Below are positions 8,404-17,937 of a stretch of DNA of 64,000 bases, piece by piece; position 1 is the first letter of the stretch; each line of letters starts with the position of its first letter. Source of the DNA: Phyllobacterium sp. T1293. Lineage in GTDB: Bacteria > Pseudomonadota > Alphaproteobacteria > Rhizobiales > Rhizobiaceae. The translations under genes and the position numbers were made by a program. The notes beneath the pieces are model-generated. The model worked only from the letters and a program-made list of their open reading frames with translations, was not told the origin of the DNA and searched no databases. The stretch lies in NCBI RefSeq assembly GCF_020731415.2, contig NZ_CP088273.1, positions 1,369,001 to 1,433,000 on the forward strand. The letters run 5' to 3'.

Positions 8404-10878
8404 TTATTTCTTGCGTGGTACTTTCGGTACCGACGCCTTGCCGCGTGATGGCGGTGTCGGATCATCGGCAATGGATGGTCCCGCCGTCACTTTTTCAAGC
8501 ACCGGCTTTTTCGGAGAAGGCTTCTTCTTCGCCACCGGCTTTTTCGGAGTTGCAATCTCCTGCTTGGGCTTCACCGCCACTTCATCGGCGAGGTAATCCA
8601 GAACAAGCCCCTTCGAGCCATCGGCCTTCTCGGCAACCGAGACGACAACCGTGCCACCCTTCTTCAACCTGCCAAACAGGACTTCATCAGCCAATGGCTT
8701 CTTGATGTATTCCTGAATGACGCGGCCAAGCGGACGGGCGCCCATGCGGTCGTCATAGCCCTTTTCGGCCAGCCAGGCGATTGCTTCAGGCTTCAGATCA
8801 AACGTCACGCCGCGATCGGCAAGCTGTGCCTCAAGCTGGATGACGAATTTCTGGACAACCTGATGGATGACCGGAACCGGCAATGGACCAAACGGAATGA
8901 TGGCATCGAGACGGTTGCGGAACTCCGGCGTAAACAGCCGGTTGATCGCTTCCATGTCATCGCCTTCACGGCGCGACGAGCCAAACCCGATGGCCGAACG
9001 TGCCGCATCGGACGCGCCTGCATTGGTTGTCATGATCAGAATGACGTTGCGGAAATCAATCTGCTTGCCATTGTGATCCGTCAGCTTGCCATGATCCATA
9101 ACCTGCAACAGGATGTTGAACAGATCCGGATGTGCCTTTTCGATTTCGTCGAGCAACAGCACGCAATGCGGATGCTGATCAACGCCATCGGTCAAAAGAC
9201 CACCCTGATCAAAGCCAACATAGCCGGGAGGTGCGCCGAGCAGACGCGAGACCGTGTGACGCTCCATATATTCAGACATGTCGAAACGCAGGAGTTCCAC
9301 ACCGAGCGACGCAGCCAGCTGCTTGGCAACTTCGGTCTTGCCGACGCCGGTGGGACCCGAGAACAGATAGGAGCCGATTGGCTTCTCCGGTTCGCGCAAT
9401 CCGGCACGGGCCAGCTTGATCGAGGATGACAGGGCTTCAATCGCCAGATCCTGACCATAGACAACGCGCTTCAGCTCAGCCTCTAGATTGGACAGAACAG
9501 CTTCATCATCCTTGGAGACGGTCTTTGGCGGGATGCGGGCCATCGTGGCAATGGTTGCCTCGATTTCCTTTACGCCAATGGACTTCTTGCGCTTCGATTC
9601 CGGCAGAAGCATCTGGCTGGCGCCGGTTTCATCGATCACATCGATTGCCTTGTCGGGCAATTTGCGGTCGTTGATATAGCGTGCCGACAGTTCCACCGCC
9701 GATTTGATTGCCTCCACCGTGTACTTGACCTTGTGGAAGTCTTCGAAATAAGGGCGAAGACCCTTCATGATCTCAATGGCATCCGGGATAGATGGTTCAT
9801 TGACATCGATTTTCTGGAAACGGCGAACAAGCGCCCTGTCCTTTTCAAAGAACTGGCGGAATTCCTTGTAAGTCGTTGAACCGATGCAACGAATGGCTCC
9901 TGACGATAGCGCAGGCTTCAGAAGGTTGGACGCATCCATTGCGCCGCCTGAAGTAGCGCCAGCACCGATGATCGTGTGAATCTCATCGATAAACAGGATC
10001 GCACCCGGAAACTCCTCGAGTTCCTTGATGACCTGCTTCAGACGTTCTTCGAAATCACCGCGATAGCGTGTTCCGGCAAGCAGCGTGCCCATATCCAGCG
10101 AAAACACCGTGGCATCCGCCAAAACGGAGGGAACCTTGCCTTCGACAATCCGCTTGGCGAGACCTTCGGCGATGGCTGTTTTGCCAACACCGGGATCACC
10201 CACATAAAGCGGGTTGTTCTTGGAACGGCGGCAAAGAATCTGGATTGTCCGGTTGATCTCCTGATCACGGCCGATCAATGGATCGATCTTGCCCGCTTTC
10301 GCCCGGTCGTTCAGATTGTTGCAGTAGGCCGTCAGGGCGTCCTGCTTCTTCTTTGTTGCGCCCTCTTCCGACTCGGCAGCGTGGTTTTCTTCATTGTTGC
10401 TCTCCGCACCCAAAGGGGTGCGCGGCTCGGCAGCGCCGGGGCGCTTCGAGATGCCATGGGAGATGTAGTTGACCGCGTCGTAACGTGTCATCTGCTGTTC
10501 CTGCAGGAAGAATGCCGCATGGCTTTCCCGCTCGGCGAAAATCGCCACAAGAACATTGGCGCCGGTTACTTCTTCACGATTGGAGGATTGAACGTGAATA
10601 ACGGCACGCTGGATGACGCGCTGGAACGCGGCAGTTGGCTTTGAATCCTCATCATACCCGGTGACAAGGTTGTCCAGCTCGTGATCGACATAATCGGTCA
10701 CGGTGCGGGTTAGCTGTGCGAGGTCAACATTGCAGGCGCGCATGACACTGCTCGCGTCCTGATCATCAATGAGCGCAAGGAGCAGATGCTCCAGCGTTGC
10801 ATATTCATGATGATGCTCGTTCGCGATCGTCAGCGCCTGATGGAGGGCCCGCTCCAGACTAGGTGAGAAAGATGGCAT
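8404..10878 (-). CDS. clpA: ATP-dependent Clp protease ATP-binding subunit ClpA
   Basis: AAA+ unfoldase that feeds substrates to ClpP; with ClpS it degrades N-end-rule proteins. 824 residues. The Clp-N domain occupies about 1-150, the first Walker A GDPGVGKT is at 227-234, and the second GPTGVGKT at 508-515. The matching Walker B-type strings are FIDEIHT and LLDEIEKAH. An IGF tripeptide in the second AAA domain is the ClpP-docking loop. Beyond the usual C terminus there is an unusual Lys/Pro-rich tail of about 60 residues (from about 765) rich in PKKP and AKKKPSPKK repeats. Start MPSFSPSLERALHQAL is conserved. clpS lies immediately upstream, six bases away. Confidence 0.98.
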   Translation of the reverse strand: MPSFSPSLERALHQALTIANEHHHEYATLEHLLLALIDDQDASSVMRACNVDLAQLTRTVTDYVDHELDNLVTGYDEDSKPTAAFQRVIQRAVIHVQSSNREEVTGANVLVAIFAERESHAAFFLQEQQMTRYDAVNYISHGISKRPGAAEPRTPLGAESNNEENHAAESEEGATKKKQDALTAYCNNLNDRAKAGKIDPLIGRDQEINRTIQILCRRSKNNPLYVGDPGVGKTAIAEGLAKRIVEGKVPSVLADATVFSLDMGTLLAGTRYRGDFEERLKQVIKELEEFPGAILFIDEIHTIIGAGATSGGAMDASNLLKPALSSGAIRCIGSTTYKEFRQFFEKDRALVRRFQKIDVNEPSIPDAIEIMKGLRPYFEDFHKVKYTVEAIKSAVELSARYINDRKLPDKAIDVIDETGASQMLLPESKRKKSIGVKEIEATIATMARIPPKTVSKDDEAVLSNLEAELKRVVYGQDLAIEALSSSIKLARAGLREPEKPIGSYLFSGPTGVGKTEVAKQLAASLGVELLRFDMSEYMERHTVSRLLGAPPGYVGFDQGGLLTDGVDQHPHCVLLLDEIEKAHPDLFNILLQVMDHGKLTDHNGKQIDFRNVILIMTTNAGASDAARSAIGFGSSRREGDDMEAINRLFTPEFRNRLDAIIPFGPLPVPVIHQVVQKFVIQLEAQLADRGVTFDLKPEAIAWLAEKGYDDRMGARPLGRVIQEYIKKPLADEVLFGRLKKGGTVVVSVAEKADGSKGLVLDYLADEVAVKPKQEIATPKKPVAKKKPSPKKPVLEKVTAGPSIADDPTPPSRGKASVPKVPRKK

Positions 10879-10884
10879 GAAACC

Positions 10885-11238
10885 TCACTTTTTCTCCATC
10901 ACGCATTGCAGCGGATGTTGGTTTTGCCGCGCATAGTCCATGACTTGGGTCATCTTGGACTCCGCGACCTCATAGGTAAAGACACCACACTCTCCAACTC
11001 CATGATTATGCACATGAAGCATGATGCGCGTGGCATCTTCTTTGTTTTTCTGGAAAAAGCGTTCCAGAACGTGAATGACGAATTCCATGGGAGTATAATC
11101 GTCATTCAGGAGCAACACCCGGTAAAGACTCGGCTTCTTGAGTTTGGGCTTGGTTCTTGTGATGACAGCTGTTCCCCGGCCGGGGCCATTGCCGCTGCCT
11201 TTGTCGTCATCTTGCATTGTTGGTGCAAACCGCTTCAT
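10885..11238 (-). CDS. clpS: ATP-dependent Clp protease adaptor ClpS
   Basis: Adaptor that binds N-degrons and delivers them to ClpA. 117 residues if translation begins at the ATG at 11238, which has a GGAAGAG site; ATGs at 11256 and 11217 lack one. The core shows the ClpS signature [17 protein letters not shown] near residue 42, the MLHVHNHG loop and the C-terminal [10 protein letters not shown]. The N-terminal 35 residues are flexible, acidic and Gly-rich, as expected. It is co-directional with clpA. Confidence 0.95.
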   Translation of the reverse strand: MKRFAPTMQDDDKGSGNGPGRGTAVITRTKPKLKKPSLYRVLLLNDDYTPMEFVIHVLERFFQKNKEDATRIMLHVHNHGVGECGVFTYEVAESKMTQVMDYARQNQHPLQCVMEKK

Positions 11239-11376
11239 CTCTTCCAATACCCGCATTTGGTGGTCATGTGTTGCCCTGTGTATCCTATGTAGGTTGCAAC
11301 GCGTCGATTTTAAGCCCTCTCTCGAAGCATGCAATATCAACTTGTCGCTGCACAGCCCGTTTTGGGCGTTAGAAAC

Positions 11377-11407
11377 AAAAAAAGTCCGGTTGCGCGGGCA
11401 ACCGGAC
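11377..11407 (-). terminator. Intrinsic terminator of the phasin gene
   Basis: A perfect ten-base stem, GTCCGGTTGC at 11384-11393 with its complement at 11398-11407 around a four-base loop, is followed on the minus strand by seven T. It lies 28 bases past the phasin stop codon. Confidence 0.95.
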
Positions 11408-11435
11408 CTTGTCAGACCCAGAAATAAATCTGGAA

Positions 11436-11768
11436 TTATTTGGTGACCTTGGCAACCGCAGCCTCGTAAGGCTTGTAGGCTTCCTTGGCGAGGTCAGCAT
11501 AAAGCTCACCGAACTTGGTGGCCTGAGCAACGAAAGCTTCGTAAGCCTTCTTGGAGAATGCAGTCTGCGCTTCGAAAAGCTGCTCTACCGACTTGGTTGT
11601 GCCGAGCTTTTCAACGAGTGCTGTACCGTCTTCGAAAGACTTCTTGGAGTAGTCAGCGGCTTCATTGGCAATTGTCTGCAGGCCCTGCGAAAGCACGGAT
11701 ACGCTCTTCAGGGAGTTGTTGACGAATTCCTTGCCGGACTCATTGAGAGTTTCAAACGGATTGGCCAT
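11436..11768 (-). CDS. Phasin family protein
   Basis: Phasins coat polyhydroxyalkanoate granules and help control their size and number. 110 residues from ATG 11768 (MANPFETL), with the strong site AGGAAGGA upstream. The sequence is almost entirely amphipathic helix, rich in Ala, Lys and Glu, with the family-typical [20 protein letters not shown] stretch near residue 60 and no membrane segments or cysteine. It has its own terminator and a candidate regulator site upstream, so it is probably monocistronic. Confidence 0.9.
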   Translation of the reverse strand: MANPFETLNESGKEFVNNSLKSVSVLSQGLQTIANEAADYSKKSFEDGTALVEKLGTTKSVEQLFEAQTAFSKKAYEAFVAQATKFGELYADLAKEAYKPYEAAVAKVTK

Positions 11769-11813
11769 GATAAATCCTTCCTTGGATGAATTTTCCTCTT
11801 GGCACTCAATTAG

Positions 11814-11826
11814 TGTGCAATGCACA
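11814..11826. promoter_or_regulatory. Candidate operator upstream of the phasin gene
   Basis: TGTGCA-A-TGCACA is a perfect 6+6 inverted repeat 46 bases upstream of the phasin ATG. A second, looser GTGCGCTGCA element follows at about 11842-11852. PhaR/AniA repressors of phasin genes bind TGC/GCA-rich palindromes, so this is a plausible PhaR site; the assignment is inference. Confidence 0.4.
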
Positions 11827-12020
11827 AAAAGTCAATTTTATTGTGCGCTGCAATAATTCTTGACGATTTTAAAAGATCAAACACCCGCAAATTCGTGAAC
11901 TTTCCGGTTACCATAAACAGTTTGGTAACGCTGTTGCGGCTAAAGTTCGACGATCCGTATCTGGCGAAACATTACGTCAGTTGAATTTCATATACGCTTT
12001 CGTACGAGCAGGTGTTGATT

Positions 12021-13409
12021 GTGCTTTACCCAGCCCGCCAAGGTTCCAGACTTTATACCAAACTGACACATGCATTCCTGGCCTTGGCGCTTGCTTCCGG
12101 AATAGGTTTCATGGAAACCCCGAAAGCCGAAGCATCATCAAAGGCATCAGCCATTGTTGTCGATGCCAATACGGGCAAGACGCTCTATTCATCCAATGCG
12201 GATGCGCAGCGTTTTCCAGCATCGCTGACCAAGATGATGACGCTCTATATGCTGTTTGAAGCCATGGAAGCCGGCAAGGTGTCAAAGTCGACGCCCATTC
12301 CGGTTTCTGCCTATGCTGCTGGCCAGCCACCGACAAAAATCGGGTTCAAACCCGGTCAGACAATCAGCGCTGAAGCAGCAATTCTCTCCGTCATCACCAA
12401 ATCGGCTAACGACTCCGCCACCGCAATCGGCGAGTATCTCGGCGGTTCGGAACAGCGCTTTGCCCAGATGATGACCAACAAGGCGCGCCAGCTCGGCATG
12501 CGCAACACCACATTCCGCAATGCATCGGGCCTGCCAAACCCACAGCAGCGCTCATCAGCGCGCGATCTGGCTTTGCTCGGTATCGCCCTGCGTGAGCATT
12601 TCCCGCAATATTACGACTATTTCTCGACCCGCGCCTTCAACTATCGCGGTCGCCGCATTGCCGGTCACAACCGCTTGCTTGGCAAGGTACGCGGTGTTGA
12701 CGGTATCAAGACCGGCTATACCCGCGACTCCGGTTTCAATCTCGTTTCTTCGGTCAATGTTGACGGCAAGAAAATGGTCGCTGTTGTCATGGGCGGCACA
12801 AGTGGCGGTGCCCGTGATGCCCAGATGGCCAAGCTGATTGAACAGTATCTTCCAGGCGCATCGCGTCGTGACGGCGGCAATCTGCTTGCTTCCCGCAAGA
12901 ACAGCAAGGTTCAGGTCGCAGCGGTTGATCTTCCTGATGAGGAAGATGCACCAATGCCGGTGCAGCGTGACGAAGTTGTGGCGCAAACCAACAATGTCGT
13001 CACCGCAACGGCCTATGCCTCCGCTCCTGCTCAGTCATCTCCTGCGGCCCAGATCCTGCGTGTTCCAACTCCAACAGCGCGCGTCGATACAGCTGAAGAA
13101 GACGTTGCAGAGGTTGATCCTGTGACCACTGCTTCGGCTCCTGAAAAGGGTTCAGCCAGCGGCTGGATGGTGCAGATCGGCTCAATGGGCAGTGCTGACG
13201 AAGCCAAGGCAATTCTTTCCCGCGCTGCATCTGAAGTCGGTGGTCCTGTGGCGTCACTCTCGATCTATACGGAAAAATTCCAGAAGGGTTCGGCGACGTA
13301 CTACCGCGCCCGTTTTGCCGGGATTGCTTCTGCCAAGGCGGCGAACAGTGCCTGCGTTGCGCTGAAGCGCCAGAATTTCAACTGCTTTGCGATTGCGCCG
13401 CAATCGTAA
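12021..13409 (+). CDS. D-alanyl-D-alanine carboxypeptidase with C-terminal SPOR domain
   Basis: Peptidase S11 (low-molecular-weight PBP) that trims the terminal D-Ala of peptidoglycan stem peptides in the periplasm. The GTG at 12021 has AGCAGG eight bases upstream; a GTG at 12012 is also in frame. A membrane-targeting signal (LTHAFLALALASG) leads into the catalytic domain with motifs SLTK (about residue 68), SAN in KSANDSA, and KTGYT in DGIKTGYT. After a low-complexity linker with many Ala, Pro and Ser residues, a SPOR domain (GWMVQIGSMGSADEA to the C terminus) should bind denuded septal glycan, pointing to action at the division site. 462 residues. Confidence 0.95.
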   Translation: MLYPARQGSRLYTKLTHAFLALALASGIGFMETPKAEASSKASAIVVDANTGKTLYSSNADAQRFPASLTKMMTLYMLFEAMEAGKVSKSTPIPVSAYAAGQPPTKIGFKPGQTISAEAAILSVITKSANDSATAIGEYLGGSEQRFAQMMTNKARQLGMRNTTFRNASGLPNPQQRSSARDLALLGIALREHFPQYYDYFSTRAFNYRGRRIAGHNRLLGKVRGVDGIKTGYTRDSGFNLVSSVNVDGKKMVAVVMGGTSGGARDAQMAKLIEQYLPGASRRDGGNLLASRKNSKVQVAAVDLPDEEDAPMPVQRDEVVAQTNNVVTATAYASAPAQSSPAAQILRVPTPTARVDTAEEDVAEVDPVTTASAPEKGSASGWMVQIGSMGSADEAKAILSRAASEVGGPVASLSIYTEKFQKGSATYYRARFAGIASAKAANSACVALKRQNFNCFAIAPQS

Positions 13410-13457
13410 GGCAAACGATCCGAAAGACCCAAGTGTCTGAAGTAGAGGGTTTTGCGA

Positions 13458-13718
13458 ATGTCTATTGTCAATGATTTCCATCGCCCAGCCGGTATCACTG
13501 GCAAGGAATCACGGTCGCTGTTTGGCGGTTTGCAACAGGCGGCCCAACGTATCGCCGATCTCCGGCGGGGCAATTCGCCATTCAAGACAATGGATCTGGT
13601 GAATATTCTGCTTTGTCAGGCTGCCAGAACGCGCCGTGCAGCCATGCCGCAAGTCAATGTGCGTATTCACTCCGGTAATCGCAACGGCGTTTCGGCAGTC
13701 CGTTTGAAAATTTCCTGA
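13458..13718 (+). CDS. Small hypothetical protein
   Basis: An 86-residue frame, MSIVNDFHRPAGITG..., lies between the carboxypeptidase and the convergent DUF1489 gene and has a GAGGG site eight to nine bases upstream of the ATG. It is basic, with one short hydrophobic stretch (MDLVNILLCQAA), and has no motif I recognise. Codon choice looks like that of its neighbours. It could be a real small gene co-transcribed with the carboxypeptidase or a chance frame. Confidence 0.45.
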   Translation: MSIVNDFHRPAGITGKESRSLFGGLQQAAQRIADLRRGNSPFKTMDLVNILLCQAARTRRAAMPQVNVRIHSGNRNGVSAVRLKIS

Positions 13719-13736
13719 GACCCGCCTGAGCTTGTT

Positions 13737-14171
13737 TTAAAGCAACCCCAACGACGCGAGTTCGTTGCGCAGTTCCGGTGGCAGTTTGGCCCGGCCTTTG
13801 CCCTGCCCTTCATCTGCAGGCGCATCTTCACTTGTCAAATACCGCCACCCCTGAAATGCCCGGCGTGGCTGCCATTCCGTCACGATGATGCGCGGATCAA
13901 GCACCAGATGACAGCGTGAAATACCCTCATCATCGGTAAAGGTGCGGATATCAGTGAGTATCTGGCGGCATTGGACATTGCCCTTGATCACCCAATAGAG
14001 CGATCCGCCAGCCAATAATTCCTCGACACGTTTGGGAACCATGCGCGTGGTGTGAAACTGCTCCGGCGACAGACCGGCGCGCCTGCGCTCATCCAGCCGG
14101 AAATCGATCCATGCCGCAAGATCTTCGATCGCAGTGCAGCCGACGCAAAGTTTAACGAGATTGAGAGCCAT
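13737..14171 (-). CDS. DUF1489 family protein
   Basis: Conserved alphaproteobacterial protein of unknown function; DUF1489 members are about 140 residues, as here (144). Typical features are the opening MALNLVKLCVGC, the RMVPKRVEELLAGGSLYWVIKG block and WQPRRAFQGWRYL. No catalytic motif is evident and there is no signal peptide, so it is cytoplasmic. It converges with the upstream small frame. Confidence 0.88.
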   Translation of the reverse strand: MALNLVKLCVGCTAIEDLAAWIDFRLDERRRAGLSPEQFHTTRMVPKRVEELLAGGSLYWVIKGNVQCRQILTDIRTFTDDEGISRCHLVLDPRIIVTEWQPRRAFQGWRYLTSEDAPADEGQGKGRAKLPPELRNELASLGLL

Positions 14172-14278
14172 GGGAGAGAGAATTGACGCTTTCGCGTGCC
14201 AAGGTCAACCAAAACCCATGGGTTCTCCACAAAGGGTCAGCGAACGAGGTGATTTCGTCCGCTGACTTCGGTAAACAC

Positions 14279-15808
14279 TTAGTGACCGGTTGCCGCAATG
14301 GCGCTTCCACCAACGGCTTGCCGTTTGGAAACAACAGCCGGATGATCCGGCGCAACAACCGGCACTTCCGTTCCCTGCGCGTCATATAGCTTGCCGTTGA
14401 GGAAATAATCGCCATCGTGCAGCTCGGCGATATCCTGATATCGCAGCACGCGCTCTGTTCCCGCAACAAATACCGACTGCTGATCCGAGTTCCCGGCGGT
14501 CAAATGGTTGAACACGATGTTCAATGTAATTGCCATGAGCGCCGCCGAGCTGATGCCCGAGTGAAAGATGGTGGCAAACCAGCTGGGGAAATGATCGTAG
14601 AAGGTTGGTGAAGCAATCGGGATCATGCCGAAGCCAAGCGATGTAGCGACAACAATCAGGTTCATATTGTTTTTGTAATCGACCTTGGAGAGCGTTCTGA
14701 TGCCGCTTGCGGCCACTGTGCCGAAAAGAACCACTCCAGCACCGCCAAGCACAGCACTTGGCACAGCGGCGACAACGCGGCCCATGACCGGCAGCAAACC
14801 AAGGCCGACCAGAAATAGCCCACCCGTTGCCACCACATAGCGGCTCTTTATGCCCGTTACCGCAACCAGTCCGACATTCTGGGCAAAGGCGCTTTGGGTG
14901 AACGAACCGAAGACCGGCGCGATCAGGCTTGAAAGCATGTCGGCGCGCAGACCATCGCCAAGACGCCGTGAGTCCACCTTGGTCTCGATGATCTCGCCGA
15001 CGGCCAGAATGTCAGCCGATGTCTCGACCAAGGTCACCATGATAACGATGAACATGGAAATGATCGCGGCGAGCTGAAAGGTCGGATAACCCCACTGGAA
15101 AATTGTCGGCAGGGCAACAATCGGCCCATCGCTTACTTTCGAGAAGTCGGTCATGCCAAGTGCCAGTGCAATCAGCGTTCCGATGACGATGGCCAATAGG
15201 ATCGAAAGCCGTGAAATCCTGGCACTGCCAACCTTACTGAGCAGAAGCACGATGACCAAAGTCAGAGCCGCCAGCGCAATATTGGCCATGCTGCCAAAGT
15301 CCGGTGCCTTGCTGTTGCCGCCCATCGCCCAACGCGCTGCAACAGGCATAAGCGTCAGGCCAATGGTCGTGATGACAATTCCCGTGACCAATGGTGGAAA
15401 AAAACGGGTGATTCTTGAGAAGATTGGTGTGATCAACAACCCTATGAACGAGGCGACCATCACGGCACCCAGCACAGCCTCAATGCCACCGCTGCCTGTT
15501 ATGGCAACCATTGTTGCCACACCGGCGAATGATACGCCCTGAACAAGCGGTAATCGGGAGCCAAAGAAGGGCAAGCCCATTGTTTGCAGGATCGTGGCCA
15601 GCCCTCCGGCAAAAAGCGATGCGGTGATCAGCAGACCGATATCGTTCGGCGACAATCCCGCCGCCTGTCCCAGGATCAAGGGAACGGCTATGATCCCGCC
15701 ATACATGGTCAGGACATGTTGAAAGCCATAGGCCAGATTGGCCGCTATTCCCAGATTTTCGTCTTCAGGTCGTTCTTGCGGTGTATTCCCATGTAAATTT
15801 GATGCCAA
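14279..15808 (-). CDS. NCS2-family purine/xanthine permease
   Basis: Proton-coupled nucleobase transporter of the nucleobase:cation symporter-2 family (XanP/UacT/PbuX-like). A TTG at 15808 is preceded eight bases upstream by a strong GGGAGGA, which would fall inside the coding sequence if the GTG at 15853 were used; I therefore choose TTG (509 residues). The protein has 12-14 hydrophobic segments, the N-terminal FQHVLTMYGG motif and the central ETSADILAVGEI signature, with QNVGLVAVTGIKSRYV in the next core helix. Substrate is likely xanthine, urate or another purine. An 80-residue hydrophilic C-terminal tail is visible. Confidence 0.9.
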   Translation of the reverse strand: MASNLHGNTPQERPEDENLGIAANLAYGFQHVLTMYGGIIAVPLILGQAAGLSPNDIGLLITASLFAGGLATILQTMGLPFFGSRLPLVQGVSFAGVATMVAITGSGGIEAVLGAVMVASFIGLLITPIFSRITRFFPPLVTGIVITTIGLTLMPVAARWAMGGNSKAPDFGSMANIALAALTLVIVLLLSKVGSARISRLSILLAIVIGTLIALALGMTDFSKVSDGPIVALPTIFQWGYPTFQLAAIISMFIVIMVTLVETSADILAVGEIIETKVDSRRLGDGLRADMLSSLIAPVFGSFTQSAFAQNVGLVAVTGIKSRYVVATGGLFLVGLGLLPVMGRVVAAVPSAVLGGAGVVLFGTVAASGIRTLSKVDYKNNMNLIVVATSLGFGMIPIASPTFYDHFPSWFATIFHSGISSAALMAITLNIVFNHLTAGNSDQQSVFVAGTERVLRYQDIAELHDGDYFLNGKLYDAQGTEVPVVAPDHPAVVSKRQAVGGSAIAATGH

Positions 15809-15949
15809 GGTAGTGTCCTCCCAATACCTTTGTGCAGCCCAACCAGATGTCACTGATCGGGCGGGATGAAACTATGGCACCATTTTGGGATTTGACTGTA
15901 TCTGATTTATTGAAAGTGTTTTCGGCAATGCGCGGGTATTGTGCAGATA

Positions 15950-17350
15950 TCAGCACTCGACCACATTTACGGCAAGACCGCCGAGACTGGTTTCCTTATA
16001 ACGCTCGTTCATGTCGCGCCCCGTCTGGCGCATGGTTTCGATACAGGCGTCGAGCGGTACGAAGTGTGTGCCATCGCCTTTGATGGCGAGTGAGGCAGCG
16101 GTCACAGCTTTGACCGCGCCAAGCGCATTGCGCTCGATGCAAGGCACCTGCACGAGACCGGCGACGGGATCGCAGGTCATGCCAAGGTGATGTTCCAGCG
16201 CGATTTCTGCCGCATTTTCGATCTGTGCGGCCGAACCGCCCATAACGGCGGCAAGCCCGGCAGCTGCCATGGCAGAGGCGGAACCCACCTCGCCCTGACA
16301 ACCGACTTCCGCGCCTGAAATGGACGCATTGTGCTTGATGACGCCGCCAACAGCAGCTGACGTCAGCAGGAAGTCGCGTATACCATCGGCATCCGCATCA
16401 TCATGGAAATGCAGGTAATAGCGCAGCACTGCCGGGACGACGCCCGCAGCGCCATTGGTTGGTGCGGTGACAACCCGCCCGCCAGCCGCGTTTTCCTCGT
16501 TGACGGCCATGGCGTAAACCGAAAGCCAGTCATTGGCCAAAAGCGGATTCATGCGGTTCTGCCGCCATTCTTCCTGCAGCCGGTCATGCAGATAACGGGC
16601 GCGACGCTTGACCTTGAGCCCGCCGGGCATAATGCCTTCCTGCTCCAGACCACGATCAATACAGGAGCGCATGGCCGACCAGATGCGATCAAGACCGGTA
16701 TTCAGATCGTCGCGGCTCATGAAAACTTCTTCGTTGCGCCGTTTCATTTCCGCGATGGACAATCCGCTTTCCTCGCTCATGGCAAGCATCTGCGCGGCAT
16801 TCTTGAACGGGAATGGAACCGGGTCTTCAGCTTTGGGAGCCGTCCGGGTCTTGGCGCTTTCAAGCTCTTCTTCGGTGACAACAAAGCCACCACCAATCGA
16901 ATAGAAAATACGGCGCAGCAACAGGCGTTCATCCGCATCATAGGCTTCGAAGGCCATGCCATTGGCGTGACCCGGCAATGGCGTCCGGCGATCCATGATC
17001 AAATCCGTAGCCGGATCGAAGCGATAGGCAGGATGTCCTTCCGGGCGGATACGCTTTTCCTGCTTCACTGTCTCCAGCAGCGCATCCATCTGATTGGGAT
17101 CAATCGTGGCGGGCAGAAGACCGCAGAGGCCCAGAATAACCGCGCGATCCGTCGCATGGCCAACACCGGTGAAGGCCAGAGAACCGTGCAGATGCACGCG
17201 CAACCGGTCAACCTTCACGCCCGTGGGCCGTGGCCATTGTCCGCTTTTCAATTCTTCCAGAAACAACCCGCCAGCGGTCATCGGGCCCATCGTGTGAGAA
17301 CTCGAAGGACCAATGCCGATTTTATACAGATCGAAAACCGACAGGAACAT
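15950..17350 (-). CDS. sdaA: L-serine ammonia-lyase (single chain)
   Basis: Iron-sulfur L-serine dehydratase converting serine to pyruvate and ammonia. 466 residues, the full single-chain length. The N-terminal [18 protein letters not shown] motif is diagnostic. Cysteines that ligate the [4Fe-4S] cluster occur in [29 protein letters not shown] and near the C-terminal VEC. Start ATG 17350. It can feed glycine- and serine-derived carbon into pyruvate. It lies alone on its strand. Confidence 0.97.
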   Translation of the reverse strand: MFLSVFDLYKIGIGPSSSHTMGPMTAGGLFLEELKSGQWPRPTGVKVDRLRVHLHGSLAFTGVGHATDRAVILGLCGLLPATIDPNQMDALLETVKQEKRIRPEGHPAYRFDPATDLIMDRRTPLPGHANGMAFEAYDADERLLLRRIFYSIGGGFVVTEEELESAKTRTAPKAEDPVPFPFKNAAQMLAMSEESGLSIAEMKRRNEEVFMSRDDLNTGLDRIWSAMRSCIDRGLEQEGIMPGGLKVKRRARYLHDRLQEEWRQNRMNPLLANDWLSVYAMAVNEENAAGGRVVTAPTNGAAGVVPAVLRYYLHFHDDADADGIRDFLLTSAAVGGVIKHNASISGAEVGCQGEVGSASAMAAAGLAAVMGGSAAQIENAAEIALEHHLGMTCDPVAGLVQVPCIERNALGAVKAVTAASLAIKGDGTHFVPLDACIETMRQTGRDMNERYKETSLGGLAVNVVEC

Positions 17351-17463
17351 TCGGACTACCTCAACAGGTGAAATTGCATATAGCGTATAATGGCTGCTCC
17401 GGCGTCTGCGCCGAAGCCAGCCACCGACCTAGCGTTGTGTTTCTACGACATGCCAGACCAAAG

Positions 17464-17492
17464 AAAAAGGGTGCAGTCGCACCGCACCCTTA
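17464..17492 (-). terminator. Intrinsic terminator downstream of a small minus-strand gene
   Basis: AAGGGTGC and GCACCCTT form an eight-base stem around a nine-base loop, followed on the minus strand by TTTTTC. The only upstream minus-strand frame it could serve is the 33-residue frame at 17541-17642. Confidence 0.85.
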
Positions 17493-17540
17493 CATCAGAA
17501 AATTATTCCGGCTCAACTGGTATGGAGCCTGCTATTTTAC

Positions 17541-17642
17541 TCAGTGAATGACGACCAGATAGGTCACAAGCAAAATCACTGCAAAACCAATGACTGCCCA
17601 AGCTGTAATGCCCCAGCAGGATTTTTGAACGCTATCGTCCAT
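17541..17642 (-). CDS. Small single-pass membrane protein (33 residues)
   Basis: A short frame beginning MDDSVQKSCWGITAW and ending TYLVVIH. After a hydrophilic N-terminal segment of eight or nine residues, one continuous hydrophobic helix fills the rest. The frame is followed 50 bases later by a clear intrinsic terminator, which supports a real transcript. The ribosome-binding site is weak (AGGGA about 12 bases upstream). Function unknown; it is too short for most gene finders. The rest of the 587-base gap between sdaA and the DUF599 gene shows nothing else I can support. Confidence 0.5.
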   Translation of the reverse strand: MDDSVQKSCWGITAWAVIGFAVILLVTYLVVIH

Positions 17643-17937
17643 GAATTTTGTATTTCCCTGTTTCTCTTGGAAGGACGCGATTCTTCTGAAACGCTCCGTC
17701 TCTGGGAGAGTGGATATAACTGCCCATCCCCATCTTCGCAACGCCAAAGGTGGCAAAATCAGGGCGAACAGACGCATGGCTGAAATGCGCCAAGCGCATG
17801 ACACCAATGATATCAACATCTTAAATGGAAATATTGCCGACGGCACCGTTTACGATTGGGGTAAAATCATGTTGAGTGCAACGGTAAAACGAGTAACTTG
17901 CCGTTCATAGCCTTCATCTCACACTGAGAGAGCCCGC

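Noticed and set aside
9976..10644. Plus-strand frame of 222 residues opposite clpA
   Set aside because: Shadow of the clpA coding strand without recognisable motifs.
16403..17371. A 322-residue plus-strand frame opposite sdaA
   Set aside because: It is antisense to a fully supported L-serine dehydratase and arises from codon bias of the sense gene; no family motif is seen in it.
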